Made by a program: the position numbers and the translations under genes. This document shows, piece after piece, positions 17,643-28,700 of a stretch of 64,000 nt of DNA. Positions within the stretch are counted from its first letter, which is position 1; each line of letters begins with the position of its first letter. The DNA is from Zooshikella sp050749885 (lineage in GTDB: Bacteria > Pseudomonadota > Gammaproteobacteria > Pseudomonadales > Zooshikellaceae): positions 248,001 to 312,000 of the forward strand of contig NZ_JBOIUB010000005.1 of NCBI RefSeq assembly GCF_050749885.1. The letters run 5' to 3'. Under the pieces are notes generated by a model. That model saw only the letters and a program-made list of their open reading frames with translations. It was not told where the DNA came from and did not search any database.

Positions 17643-20294
17643 TTATGACGCTGCTTTTTTACCTTTTTTACTTTCTTTGTCTTTTACTAACTTTAGAGAT
17701 GCTTTCTGGCTATTGCCATAGTAGGCATTAGTCAACAACTCTTTTATTTCAGAAATGAGCGGATAACGAGGGTTCGCAGGAGTACATTGATCATCAAATG
17801 CTTCTTCTGCAACATTATCAAGTTTTGCTAAGTAGTCTTTCTCACTCACGCCATAAGCCTGAATAGACTCAGGAATACCCACAGCTTTCTTCAGATCTTC
17901 CACAGCTTTAATCAGGTTCTCAACTTTTTCATCCTCAGTTGCACCACTCAGACCAATGTACTCAGCAACACGTGCATAACGTACTTTAGCTTGTGGGTAT
18001 TTATACTGAGGGAAAGTACCTTGTTTAGTAGGTACATCAGAAGCATTATATCGAATCACTTCTGATATTAAGAACGCATTCGCCAAACCGTGTGGAATGT
18101 GGAAAGCTGCACCGATTTTGTGAGCCATTGAGTGGCAAACACCCAGGAATGCATTTGCAAAAGCAATACCTGCCATTGTCGCCGCATAATGCACTTTAGC
18201 ACGTGCTTTAGGGTTCTTAGCACCTTCCGCATAAGAATCTGGCAAGTATTTAAATAACAAGCGAATCGCTTCTAATGCCTGACCGTTAGTGTACTCATTT
18301 GCAAATACAGACGCATAAGCCTCAAGTGCGTGAGTCAACGCATCAACACCACCAAATGCAGTTAATGCAGGGGGTAGATTCATCACCAAATCAGGGTCAA
18401 TAATGGCCATGTCTGGTGTTAACTCATAGTCAGCAATTGGATACTTAATACCAGTTGAAGTATCAGTTACCACTGCAAAAGGTGTTACTTCTGAGCCAGT
18501 ACCTGAAGTGGTAGGAATAGCAACCATTTTCGCTTTGATACCCAGTTTAGGGAACGTATAAATACGTTTGCGGATATCCATAAAGCGTAATGCTAGGTCT
18601 TCAAAGCGTACTTCAGGGTATTCGTACATAACCCACATAATTTTTGCTGCATCCATAGGCGAACCACCACCCAAAGCAATGATTACATCAGGTTTAAAGG
18701 CATTCATCATTTCAACACCTTTATTTACTGTAATCAGTGATGGATCTGCTTCAACCTCATAGAAAACTTCAGTTTCTAAACCAATACGGTCAAGTACATC
18801 AGTTACCTGATCAACATACCCACTGTTGTACAGGAAGGGGTCAGTAACAACGATAGCGCGCTTACGATCTTTCAGCTCTTCTAGAGCAACAGGCAGTGAA
18901 CCATTCCGGAAATAAATGTCTTTAGGTATTTTGTGCCACAACATATTTTCTCGCCGACATGCTACTGTTTTAACGTTAATAAGGTGTTTAACCCCTACGT
19001 TTTCACTTACAGAGTTACCACCCCAAGAGCCACAACCCAATGTCAATGAAGGTGCCAGACGGAAGTTATACAGGTCACCAATCGCACCTTGAGAAGCAGG
19101 CATATTGATCAAAATACGACCTGTTTTCATGGCCTTACCAAAAACATTGATACGATCTTGATTAGCAAACTGGTCAGTATAAAGGACAGAAGTATGGCCT
19201 ATACCACCAAGCTCCACTAAAGCAACCGCTTTTGCTACAGCATCGTCATAGTTTTTAGCACGATACATGGCTAATGTGGGTGATAATTTCTCGTGTGCAA
19301 ATGGCTCTTCAGTTGCAGTAGAATCACATTCAGCAATCAAAATCTTGGCTTCTTTTGGTACTTCAACACCACCAATCTCGGCCACTTTCCATGCAGGTTG
19401 TCCCACAATGGCAGGGTTCATGTTGCCATCAATAAGTACTTTGGCACCCACACTTTTCTTTTCATCTTTCGATAAAATGTAAGCACCACGCGCTTGAAAT
19501 TCACGCTTAACTTCTTCGTAAACACTATCAACAACGATCACAGACTGTTCAGAAGCACAAATCACACCGTTATCAAACGTTTTACTCATGATGATTGAGC
19601 TAACCGCCATTTTGACAGCCGCTGTTTCATCAATTACAGCTGGTGTATTACCCGCACCAACACCAATCGCTGGCTTACCAGAAGAGTAAGCAGCTTTCAC
19701 CATACCTGGGCCACCAGTAGCAAGAATCATATTGATGTCAGGGTGACGCATTAAGTGCTGTGACAGCTCTACAGATGGCTCATCGATACAAGCAATAATA
19801 CCTTTTGGAGCACCTGCTTTTTCTGCTGCTTCACGCACAATACGCGCAGCAAGAGCAGTAGATTTTTTAGCACGAGGGTGTGGAGAGAAGATAATACCGT
19901 TACGTGTTTTTAAGGCTAGCAGTGCCTTAAAAATGGCAGTAGAAGTGGGGTTTGTGGTGGGAACGACACCAGCAATCAAACCAATGGGCTCAGCCACTTT
20001 TAGAATGCCGTAAGTCTTATCTTCTTCAAGAACACCACAAGTTTTGTCATCTTTATACTGGTTGTAGATATACTCAGAAGCAAAGTGGTTTTTAATCACT
20101 TTATCTTCCGCAATCCCCATCCCAGTTTCTTCTGCAGCAGCTTTTGCTAACTTAACACGCTGGTCGTTAGCTGCTAATGCAGCAACGCGGAAGATTTCGT
20201 CAACTTGCTCTTGGGTAAAATCTGCATAGGCCTGCTGTGCTTTTTTTACTTGAGCAATTAACTGATCCAGCTTATCGAGGTTACTGACACTCAT
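17643..20294 (-). CDS. adhE: Bifunctional aldehyde/alcohol dehydrogenase AdhE
   Basis: AdhE reduces acetyl-CoA to acetaldehyde and then to ethanol with two NADH, re-oxidising cofactor during fermentation. The 883-residue product has an N-terminal CoA-acylating aldehyde dehydrogenase domain (about 1-440, catalytic Cys in GVICASEQS) and a C-terminal iron-dependent alcohol dehydrogenase (about 455-870, with ALGGGSPMDAAKIMW, GGVDALTHALEAY and HSMAHKIGAAFHIPHG). The linker region is intact, so spirosome assembly is expected. It sits beside pflA and pflB on the same strand, completing a pyruvate-to-ethanol/formate route. An FNR/ANR-like box is 124 bp upstream of the start. Confidence 0.97.
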   Translation of the reverse strand: MSVSNLDKLDQLIAQVKKAQQAYADFTQEQVDEIFRVAALAANDQRVKLAKAAAEETGMGIAEDKVIKNHFASEYIYNQYKDDKTCGVLEEDKTYGILKVAEPIGLIAGVVPTTNPTSTAIFKALLALKTRNGIIFSPHPRAKKSTALAARIVREAAEKAGAPKGIIACIDEPSVELSQHLMRHPDINMILATGGPGMVKAAYSSGKPAIGVGAGNTPAVIDETAAVKMAVSSIIMSKTFDNGVICASEQSVIVVDSVYEEVKREFQARGAYILSKDEKKSVGAKVLIDGNMNPAIVGQPAWKVAEIGGVEVPKEAKILIAECDSTATEEPFAHEKLSPTLAMYRAKNYDDAVAKAVALVELGGIGHTSVLYTDQFANQDRINVFGKAMKTGRILINMPASQGAIGDLYNFRLAPSLTLGCGSWGGNSVSENVGVKHLINVKTVACRRENMLWHKIPKDIYFRNGSLPVALEELKDRKRAIVVTDPFLYNSGYVDQVTDVLDRIGLETEVFYEVEADPSLITVNKGVEMMNAFKPDVIIALGGGSPMDAAKIMWVMYEYPEVRFEDLALRFMDIRKRIYTFPKLGIKAKMVAIPTTSGTGSEVTPFAVVTDTSTGIKYPIADYELTPDMAIIDPDLVMNLPPALTAFGGVDALTHALEAYASVFANEYTNGQALEAIRLLFKYLPDSYAEGAKNPKARAKVHYAATMAGIAFANAFLGVCHSMAHKIGAAFHIPHGLANAFLISEVIRYNASDVPTKQGTFPQYKYPQAKVRYARVAEYIGLSGATEDEKVENLIKAVEDLKKAVGIPESIQAYGVSEKDYLAKLDNVAEEAFDDQCTPANPRYPLISEIKELLTNAYYGNSQKASLKLVKDKESKKGKKAAS

Positions 20295-20417
20295 GTCGTA
20301 CTCCTATAAACGCAAAATAAAAAATTCTTTTCAGCACTGGCTTGAGCTGTTTGCTAGCGGTTTCATTCAGGAGTGCTTTGTTTAAGGCAAGTCTAGTACA
20401 GTTCTATAGCAGCAAAC

Positions 20418-20431
20418 TTGATACATGTCAT
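20418..20431. promoter_or_regulatory. FNR/ANR-like box upstream of adhE
   Basis: TTGATACATGTCAT matches the FNR/ANR consensus TTGAT-N4-ATCAA in the left half and in three of five positions of the right half. It lies about 124 bp before the adhE start codon, a reasonable place for an anaerobic activator site. Pattern match only. Confidence 0.5.
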
Positions 20432-20481
20432 TATGTAGTAAACTTACCAAATCATTACACAAATAAAGCAAAACTGTTGTT

Positions 20482-21270
20482 TTAAAACGTCGCTTTGATG
20501 TGATATTCCGAAAAAATGGCCTGCAGTTTCAGCAGTGTATCCTTTGACGGCGGCTCAACACCGGCTAATGGATAACGATCACCGAACGCTTCCCACTTAT
20601 GCTTCCCTAATTCGTGATAGGGCAATAACTCAACTTTTTCCACGTTACTCATCGGTTGGATAAACTCAGCCATTTGCCGAGCTGTTTTTTCATCATCTGT
20701 GTAGCCAGGCACAACTACTAAACGAATCCAGGCAGGAATACCTTTTTCGGCCACATATTGAGCAAACTTCAATGTTCTCTTGTTACTTACACCCGTCAAT
20801 GCTTTGTGGCGCTTATCATCAACTTGTTTAAGATCTAATAACACTAAATCAGTATGTGCTAATAGGTCATCCAGTTCTTGGTTATATTTAGTTGCATAAC
20901 CATTCGTATCCAAACAGGTATGGATATTTTCTTCTTTAAGGGCAGTAAACAGTGCTTTAACAAACGGTACTTGCAGCAAAGGCTCTCCGCCAGTCACCGT
21001 TACACCTCCATTAGAGGCTTCCATAAACGGCTTATAGGCAACAATTTCTTTCACCAGGTCGCCAGCAATTTTTTTCTGCCCACCATCAAGATCCCAGGTA
21101 TCTCTGTTATGACAATATTTACAGCGAAACAAACAACCTTGTAAAAACACTACATAACGTGTTCCAGGCCCATCAACGGTTCCAAAACTGTCCACAGAGT
21201 GGACGTTACCCGACACTTGCAGAGGATCAACACTGACAGCGTCTTTAAAAGGATAGATTAGTTGTGTCAT
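20482..21270 (-). CDS. pflA: Pyruvate formate-lyase activating enzyme
   Basis: PflA is a radical-SAM enzyme that abstracts hydrogen from the glycyl site of PflB. The [4Fe-4S] motif CLFRCKYC is at Cys46, Cys50 and Cys53, followed by HNRDTW. The GGVTVTGGEPLLQ segment is the SAM-contacting GGE motif. Length is 262 residues; an N-terminal extension of about 17 residues compared with E. coli places the cysteines later, and a shorter internal start is not obvious. It lies downstream of pflB on the same strand, behind a strong hairpin that could set the stoichiometry of the two products. Confidence 0.95.
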   Translation of the reverse strand: MTQLIYPFKDAVSVDPLQVSGNVHSVDSFGTVDGPGTRYVVFLQGCLFRCKYCHNRDTWDLDGGQKKIAGDLVKEIVAYKPFMEASNGGVTVTGGEPLLQVPFVKALFTALKEENIHTCLDTNGYATKYNQELDDLLAHTDLVLLDLKQVDDKRHKALTGVSNKRTLKFAQYVAEKGIPAWIRLVVVPGYTDDEKTARQMAEFIQPMSNVEKVELLPYHELGKHKWEAFGDRYPLAGVEPPSKDTLLKLQAIFSEYHIKATF

Positions 21271-21377
21271 TCACCACCTAATACCACTGGCATTGATCGG
21301 CTCTCTCCACGAGAGAACAAAGCCAAATAAGTTATGCTGAAGATTAGTCTATACCATCTTCACGCAACCTTCAGACA

Positions 21378-21408
21378 CTAAGAAGCAGGGCTATGCCCTG
21401 CTTCTTAG
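21378..21408 (-). terminator. Strong hairpin between pflB and pflA
   Basis: CTAAGAAGCAGGGC pairs perfectly with GCCCTGCTTCTTAG over 14 bp around a 3-base loop, 22 bases past the pflB stop. There is no long U-tract on the minus side, so partial termination or 3'-end stabilisation of pflB mRNA is more likely than complete stop. The excess of PflB over PflA needed in cells fits. Confidence 0.6.
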
Positions 21409-21429
21409 GAGCGTGATAGTCTTCAGAAA

Positions 21430-23703
21430 TTACATTCTGGCATGGAATGTCCGGGAAATAACATCCATTTGCTGCTCACGTGTCAATTTGACAAAGTTAA
21501 CAGCATAACCTGACACACGAATGGTCAATTGTGGATATTGCTCTGGATGTTCCATCGCATCCATTAAGGTCTCTTTATTTAACACGTTAACATTAACATG
21601 GTGACCTGTTGCTTTGAAATAACCATCAAGCATCGCACTTAAGTTTGTCACTTGAGCAGTTTTATCTTTACCTAAACCTGCTGGTACCAAAGACATGGTA
21701 TAAGAAATACCATCTTCTGCATCATTGTAAGGTAGTTTAGATACTGACAGTAATGAAGCTAATGCACCTTTTTCATCACGACCATGCATTGGATTAGCAC
21801 CAGGTGCAAATGGTTCACCCGCTTTACGTCCGTCAGGTGTTGTACCTGTTTTCTTCCCATAGACAACATTAGAAGTAATTGTCAGGATAGACTGAGTAGG
21901 TACAGACTTACGGTATGTTGGATTCTTACGAACGTGTTCCATAAAGCGATGTACGACATCAACCGCAATCTGGTCAACACGGTCATCATTATTACCAAAT
22001 TTAGGAAAGTCACCTTCAATCTGGTAATCCACAACATAACCTTCATCGTTACGTACTGGCTTCACTTTTGCGTACTTAATAGCTGCCAGAGAGTCAGCAA
22101 CGATAGACAAACCGGCAATACCACAGGCCATAGTACGATACACATCACGATCATGTAGAGCCATCAGCGCAGTTTCATAGCTGTAGCGATCATGCATATA
22201 GTGAATGACATTCAAAGATTTAACGTACTGATTAGCAACCCAGTCCATGTAGTGATCGAAACGCTCCCAGACTTTATCAAAATCCAGGTATTCATCAGCC
22301 ATGACTTCCATTTTTGGTCCTACTTGTAGACCAATTTTTTCATCCATACCACCATTAATGGCATAAAGCATTGTTTTTGCTAAGTTACAGCGAGCACCAA
22401 AGAACTGCATTTGCTTACCAATGCGCATAGCTGATACACAGCAAGCGATACCATAGTCATCACCAAACTTAGGACGCATTAGGTCATCACTTTCATATTG
22501 GATAGAGCTGGTATCGATAGATACTTTTGAGCAGAAATCTTTAAAGTTCTTTGGTAACTGTTCTGACCATAGTACTGTCAGATTAGGCTCAGGTGCTGGC
22601 CCCAAATTATAAAGTGTATTCAGGATACGGAATGAGCTTTTGGTAACCAAGGTGCGGCCATCTTCGCCCATACCGCCAATGACTTCAGTTACCCATGTTG
22701 GATCACCAGAGAACAGTTGATCATACTCAGGTGTTCTTAAGAAACGTACCATACGCAGCTTAACAACTAAGTCATCCATCATTTCTTGAGCTTCAGACTC
22801 AGTCAGCGCTCCACTTTCGAGGTCGCGCTTGATGTAAATATCCAAAAACGAGGAAATACGGCCAATACTCATGGCTGCACCGTTTTGGGATTTAACAGCC
22901 GCTAAGTAGGCAAAGTAAGTCCACTGAATCGCTTCACGTGCAGTGACTGCAGGGCGTGAAATATCAAAACCATAGCTCTGAGCCATCACTTTCATTTCTT
23001 GTAGCGCACGGACTTGATCAGACAGCTCTTCACGCAAACGCATGACATCTTCATCAAAGAAATCAGGGTTGAGATCAGCTTTTTGCTGTTGTTTATCTTC
23101 AATTAAACGGTCAACCCCATATAAAGCGATGCGGCGGTAATCACCAATAATACGACCTCGGCCATACGCATCGGGTAATCCAGTAACGATACCAGCTTTA
23201 CGACACTTCAAAATTTCAGGGGTATAAGCATCAAACACGCCCTGGTTATGTGTTTTACGGTATTTTGTGAAAATTTCAGAAACCTGAGGAGAAAGCTCCC
23301 GGTCATAGGCTTGGCAAGAAGCCTCAACCATACGAATACCACCATTTGGCATAATGGCACGTTTCAATGGCTTTTCAGTTTGCAGTCCAACAATTACTTC
23401 AAGATCTTTATCAATGTAACCCGCTGGGTGAGAAGTAATACCAGAAACTACTTCTGTATCAAAATCCAGAGGTCCACCTTTAGCATTTTCCTGCTTCATC
23501 AACTCAAGTACTTTTTCCCAAAGTTTTTGAGTACGCTCAGTTGGATCAGCTAGAAAGCTGTCATCACCTTCATAAGGTGTATAGTTTTTCTGAATAAAGT
23601 CACGGACATTAATAGCAGTCTGCCAGTCACCGCCGTTAAATCCTTGCCAAGGATCAGGCATATCACTACCCACATTCGCTGTAGCAAGATCATCTTTATA
23701 CAT
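21430..23703 (-). CDS. pflB: Formate C-acetyltransferase (pyruvate formate-lyase)
   Basis: PflB cleaves pyruvate with CoA to acetyl-CoA and formate by glycyl-radical chemistry under anoxia. The 757-residue product has the adjacent catalytic cysteines (Cys421-Cys422 in GIACCVSAMRIG) and the C-terminal glycyl radical site RVSGYAVNF with Gly732. Both are needed and present. The start has a clear DDLATANVGSDMPDPW-like N-terminus and an AGGG ribosome binding site. With pflA and adhE downstream it forms a fermentation module. The long upstream region contains an FNR-like box about 740 bases before the start. Confidence 0.97.
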   Translation of the reverse strand: MYKDDLATANVGSDMPDPWQGFNGGDWQTAINVRDFIQKNYTPYEGDDSFLADPTERTQKLWEKVLELMKQENAKGGPLDFDTEVVSGITSHPAGYIDKDLEVIVGLQTEKPLKRAIMPNGGIRMVEASCQAYDRELSPQVSEIFTKYRKTHNQGVFDAYTPEILKCRKAGIVTGLPDAYGRGRIIGDYRRIALYGVDRLIEDKQQQKADLNPDFFDEDVMRLREELSDQVRALQEMKVMAQSYGFDISRPAVTAREAIQWTYFAYLAAVKSQNGAAMSIGRISSFLDIYIKRDLESGALTESEAQEMMDDLVVKLRMVRFLRTPEYDQLFSGDPTWVTEVIGGMGEDGRTLVTKSSFRILNTLYNLGPAPEPNLTVLWSEQLPKNFKDFCSKVSIDTSSIQYESDDLMRPKFGDDYGIACCVSAMRIGKQMQFFGARCNLAKTMLYAINGGMDEKIGLQVGPKMEVMADEYLDFDKVWERFDHYMDWVANQYVKSLNVIHYMHDRYSYETALMALHDRDVYRTMACGIAGLSIVADSLAAIKYAKVKPVRNDEGYVVDYQIEGDFPKFGNNDDRVDQIAVDVVHRFMEHVRKNPTYRKSVPTQSILTITSNVVYGKKTGTTPDGRKAGEPFAPGANPMHGRDEKGALASLLSVSKLPYNDAEDGISYTMSLVPAGLGKDKTAQVTNLSAMLDGYFKATGHHVNVNVLNKETLMDAMEHPEQYPQLTIRVSGYAVNFVKLTREQQMDVISRTFHARM

Positions 23704-24494
23704 GGTTATACCCTCGTATTTTTTCTAAAAGTTGCCTGATACCACTCTTCTCATCAACTGATGGTGAGTAATACCCCAAATTCGTTGCATACATATAAAA
23801 CACAGCAAAAGATTGCCTTTGAGCTTAGGCCATGAATTCAAGACATAGGTGAAGAAAATGATGAAAAATAGTAAACCTAGTTGCCTACAAGCTCTTATTA
23901 CGGCACGCACAGCTAATGTCACTACAGTGGAAACAGATAATGAATACTCTAAATTTAGCATAGTCAGAATCTGTCTAGAGTTTGAACACTTTGAATGAAC
24001 AATCTGAAATAAGCAATGAAGTTGCTTAGACACAGAGGTCAATTGACTGAATATCGTTTGAGCAACACATTGCATGATCCACATAATTGTAGCTGGCCTC
24101 TCTACCTTATCGGCCAGGAGTCATTTATTTCAGGGATCACCTGAGTCATTTATCTGACGACTGTCTTGGCCGCGAAACTTGATAGCTCAAAGAACCGGTG
24201 CGCAACGGCGCTCAGCTTTGAAGTAGTGAGTGTGCGCTTCTGCAAGTGGTGTCTGATATACCTATAAATGTTGTATATAGAATCAAATAACTTTGACTTA
24301 TTTTTACACCATTTGTTGCGTTACTTTTAGAATAAGTTTGGCAATAAAATAGGGGTTGTATATCACTTAGTATCGTTTAATGCTCACAGATCAAAACTGA
24401 ATATTATGTACGTAGTTTAACGAAAAGATCTCGCCAAAAACTGACATAGATCAAGTTTGGCTGAAGTAACTCGATATAGTAGTTGTTATTTAAT
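23704..24494. other. Long leader/intergenic region upstream of pflB
   Basis: This region of almost 800 bases lies before pflB. A minus-strand frame at 23725-24084 (119 codons) fills part of it, but its Leu/Cys/Arg-rich translation matches nothing I know and I do not call it. A hairpin CTGGCC/GGCCAG lies at 24093-24117. The phrase GAGTCATTTAT occurs twice near 24118-24160. With the FNR-like box at 24441-24454 this suggests a distant anaerobic promoter and a long leader, as in enterobacterial pfl. Confidence 0.45.
24441..24454 (-). promoter_or_regulatory. FNR/ANR-like box far upstream of pflB
   Basis: On the minus strand the site reads TTGATCTATGTCAG. It has a perfect left half-site and a GTCAG right half, close to ANR-type sites. 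It faces pflB but is about 740 bases from its start. A weaker half-site, TTTTGATCTGTG, lies nearby at about 24386-24397. Confidence 0.4.
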
Positions 24495-24531
24495 AAAAAA
24501 AAAGGAATGCCTTATTCATCCTGCATTCCTT
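24495..24531 (-). terminator. Terminator of the KAS III gene
   Basis: GCATTCCTT/AAGGAATGC forms a perfect 9-bp hairpin with a 12-base loop. On the minus strand it runs into about nine U. It is 27 bases past the stop codon of the downstream-facing gene. Confidence 0.85.
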
Positions 24532-24557
24532 ACTAAACCGTCCAACTGAAACAAAAA

Positions 24558-25682
24558 TCACGCAAGTTGTTTAACTACAATCGAACCTGCTGAATAGCCT
24601 GCACCAAATGAGCAAATTACTCCGATATCCCCTTCAACTAGATCTTGACGATGAAGATGAAAACATATTATCGAACCTGCTGAGCTAGTATTTGCATATT
24701 CATCAAGAATAACGGGCGCTTCATCTGTAGCAGGTTCCCTTCCCAAAATACGGCGAGCAATGAGTTGATTCATATTCAAGTTTGCTTGATGTAACCACAA
24801 ACGGCGAATTTGTTGGGCACTAATATCTAACTGCTGTAAATGATCACTGACCAAGTTTGACACCATTGGACACACATCTTTAAAGACTTTTCGCCCCAGC
24901 TGCATAAACAACTTATCAGCACGATCAACGTCTGATTCAACACAACGATTCAGAAAGCCAAAATTATTGCGGATGTTATTGGAAAACTGGGTAATTAATC
25001 GCTCCCCCATTATCATAATAGGTCGTGATGTCATCGCATTGGTTTGATCTTCTAGTACGACAGCAGTGCATGCATCACCAAAAATAAAGTGGCTATCACG
25101 ATCTCTAAAATTCAAATGGGCTGAGCATATTTCAGGACTCACTACCAGCATACACTTTGCCGAACCTGACCGGATTGCATTAGCCGCAGCCTGAATACCA
25201 AAGGTGGCAGAAGAGCAAGCCACATTCATATCATAGGCAAAACCCTTTGTTCCCAATGCGTTTTGAAGTTCAACCGCCATCGCTGGGTAAGCACGCTGCA
25301 TATTTGAACAGGCGACAATCACTCCATCCACGTCTTGAACTTCTCGACCAGCATCTGCCAATGCCTGACGAGCAGCTATTAATGCCATTTCCGCCTGAAT
25401 GGACAACATATCATCAGTACGATCAGGAAATTGAGGATACATCCTCGCTATATCCAAAATTCCCTTTTTATCCAAAACATGTCGTCGCTTGATACCAGAG
25501 GCTTTAACTATAAAGTCAGCGCTTGATGGCTGAAGAGGTTCTTTATCTCCCATTTCTATAGCCACACTATGTAGCTCATTATAATGACTGACATAAGCAT
25601 TAAATGAAGCTACAAGCTCTTCATTTGTAATTACATCATCAGGGCTATAAAGCCCTGTTCCAGTTATGACAATCTCAGTCAC
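24558..25682 (-). CDS. Beta-ketoacyl-ACP synthase III, PA3286-like
   Basis: This thiolase-fold condensing enzyme (374 aa) resembles the Pseudomonas PA3286 type of FabH-like protein, which channels beta-oxidation-derived acyl-CoA into fatty acid synthesis. The catalytic triad is visible: Cys156 in MNVACSSATFG, His in RLWLHQANLNMN and Asn in EYANTSSAG. The long insertion after the N-terminal strand (FNAYVSHYNEL) is typical of this subgroup rather than of housekeeping FabH. I chose the GTG at 25682, which has GAGG 5 bases upstream and gives the expected MTEIVITGTGLYSP start; a start 28 codons earlier would overlap the region just after hrpA. It follows hrpA by 59 bp. Confidence 0.9.
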   Translation of the reverse strand: MTEIVITGTGLYSPDDVITNEELVASFNAYVSHYNELHSVAIEMGDKEPLQPSSADFIVKASGIKRRHVLDKKGILDIARMYPQFPDRTDDMLSIQAEMALIAARQALADAGREVQDVDGVIVACSNMQRAYPAMAVELQNALGTKGFAYDMNVACSSATFGIQAAANAIRSGSAKCMLVVSPEICSAHLNFRDRDSHFIFGDACTAVVLEDQTNAMTSRPIMIMGERLITQFSNNIRNNFGFLNRCVESDVDRADKLFMQLGRKVFKDVCPMVSNLVSDHLQQLDISAQQIRRLWLHQANLNMNQLIARRILGREPATDEAPVILDEYANTSSAGSIICFHLHRQDLVEGDIGVICSFGAGYSAGSIVVKQLA

Positions 25683-25741
25683 GGTTGCCTCGCTTGTCGT
25701 TATTCTAGGATTGGATATGCATATCCAAAGGTCAGATATTA

Positions 25742-28700
25742 TTATGGTTGTAACACCAGCTCCCACTGCTTACGCAAACGCTTTGCCGATATGGGTACAC
25801 TGGTTTTGAGTGACTGGGCAAATAGAGAGACACGATATTCCTCTAAAAGCCAGCGATAAAGCTGAAGATGAGAACACTCAAGAGATGCTCCCTGCAATGC
25901 TGAAGCACGTTGCTGGTAGGTTTCCCAAAGTTGAGTTAACTCTTCTGTATAAGCGTTATCTCGAGAAATTTGCCCTCCCAGCTTATCAAGTCGTTGCAAT
26001 ATGGCATCAAAATAACGCGGGTAATGCTTCAACCAACATAAAGGAACGTCTCGTAAACATCCACGATATATCAGCTGCTGCAGCTGAAACTTTATATCGG
26101 CTAATGAGCGCGCAACAGCCAAGGAAATCCGCCCTTTAAGTTGTTTGTTAATGGCGTGATAACGCGAAAAAATCTCCACCAATAACGATGTTATTTCACT
26201 CACTAATGGGGCCAAATGACCTCTTAGCTTTTCAATAAATATCTGGAAATCAGCTTCATTACGCGAAGGATTCAATGGTTCCTCAAGTAAAATAGTATTG
26301 GCTGCCAACCAAATTATATCGTCTTCTAATAAAGACTTGGGATACACATTCACCCCCCATAATGCAACTTGCTTTAATTGTGGCATTTGAGTTCGTAGGA
26401 ACTTCAATTGTTGCGTTGGCAGTGTTAACAACGCCAATCGTGTTACACCACGGTGATGCTCAGCATTGGCTTTTTCCTCAGTCGCAAATACTTTAATCGC
26501 TACACTATTATTTTCATCGACTAACGCTGGGTATCCTCGAATCACTAAACCCTGCTGCTGTTGCGTAATTTCCTCTGGTAAATAATCAAAATTCCATTGT
26601 GTTATCCCATCACGTTCCAAACCATGATCGGACAGTTGTTTCAATGACGCTTCTGCTTGATCAGCAAATTGTTGAAGCAACACCTGAAAATCACGGCCTT
26701 GGCCTAAACAGCTACCATGCTCATCAACAACACGAATGTTAATTTGCAAATGTGCTGGTAATTTAACCTGTTGCCACTCCTCCTCTGATACGCGTATTCC
26801 TGTCATTTTTCGTAGCTGATCTCCCAGCTTTTCAGTGAGAGGCGTATCATCAGGCGAAAGAGCTTCCAGTGCAGCATTCACAAAATCCGGTACAGGCACG
26901 AAGTTTTTACGAACAGCCTTCGGTAAGCCACGAATTAATGCCGTGCACTTTTCTTCAATTAACCCAGGAACCAACCATTGCAACCGATTACGTGGCAACT
27001 GCGGTAAAGCAGCGACAGGCACTTGTAATGTCACTCCGTCATCATCAGCTGTTGGGTCAAAGTGATAACTAAGGGGATAATGCACCCCCTGCCAAACGAA
27101 CTGATCAGGATATTGCTCAGCGGTAATATGCTCAGCCTGATGACGCATTAAATACGCTTGAGTAAGCAGTAAATAATCTGAGTCTGTTTTCTCCTGCGTT
27201 TTTCGCCACCGCTCAAAACTTCTAGCATCAGCAATGTTGTCAGGAATACGCTCATCATAAAACTGATACAGCACTTCTTCGTCCACTAAAATATCCCGTC
27301 GTCGGGCTTTAGCTTCTAAATTTTCAACCGCATCAATTTGCAACTGGTTATATTCAAAAAAATCACCCTGCGTAGAAAAGTTGCCCTCAACCAAAGCACC
27401 ACGAATAAAAAGCTGTCTAGCCACTACAGGATCAATTTTTCGATAGTCTATTTTGCGGCGAGGTACCACAATTAAGCCATAGAGGGTGACCTGCTCAAAT
27501 GCAACCACTTGCCCTCGACGCTTTTCCCAGTGCGGTTCAAAATAGTGACGTTTTAATAAATGCTGTGCTGCTTTTTCAACCCACTCAGGCTCAATTTTCG
27601 CCAGTATTCGTCCATAAAGCTTGGAGGTTTCAACCAACTCTGCTGACATCACCCACTTCGGTTGTCGCTTAAATAAAGCTGATCCCGGAAACAAATAAAA
27701 CTTTTTATTACGAGCCCCCTGATATTCGCCCTGCTCTAATTTAGTACCAATATTACCCAATAACCCAGGTACCAAAGCTTGGTGAACCGCTGTATATTCT
27801 GCCGGTTCCTGATTTACCGTTAAGCCTAACTGCCGACACGCTAACATCAATTGATGATGTAAATCCCGCCACTCCCGCATACGTAAATACGACAAAAAGT
27901 GCTGTTTACAATATTTACGTAACTGGTTTTGGCTGAGTTCTTGACGCTGAGTTTCATAAGCATCCCATAACTGAACAAAGCTTAAAAAGTCAGAATCATC
28001 GTGTTTAAACTGGGCATGCTGCTGGTCAGCCGCTTGTTGCTTTTCTGTAGGCCGCTCTCGGGGATCTTGAATACTCAACGCACTGGCGATAATCAATACT
28101 TCACGCAATGCCTGCTGTTCTGCCCCAGCAACCAGCATTCGTCCCATCCTCGGATCAACAGGCAGTTGTGCTAATTGTCGCCCTAACGGCGTCAGCCGCT
28201 GCTGATGATCAATTGCCAGTAATTCCTGCAGCAGCTTAAGTCCATCATTAATTAAGCGACTATCTGGAGGATCAACAAAAGGAAATTCGGTAATATCCCC
28301 AAGCCGCATTTGTAGCATTTTTAAAATAACGGAGGCGAGATTAGTTCGTTGAATTTCTGGTTCCGTAAATTCAGGACGCCCTAAAAAATCCTCCTCACTG
28401 TACAACCGGAAACATACACCCTCTGCCACCCGGCCACACCGACCTTTTCGCTGATTAGCACTTGCCTGGGAAACCGCTTCAATGGGGAGTCGTTGTACTT
28501 TGGAGCGATAACTGTAACGACTGACACGAGCCATACCAGGATCAATAACATAGCGAATGCCTGGCACAGTGATTGAGGTTTCTGCCACATTGGTGGCTAG
28601 CACTACCCTTCTACCGCGATGAGGTTGGAAAACACGTTGTTGCTCTGCAGCCGTTAAACGAGCATAAAGTGGCAGTACTTCAGTGTCACGAAAAGCGGCT

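Noticed and set aside
23725..24084. 119-codon minus-strand frame just upstream of pflB
   Set aside because: The translation is rich in Leu, Cys and Arg with no motif and no clear ribosome binding site; the region is better explained as a pflB leader.
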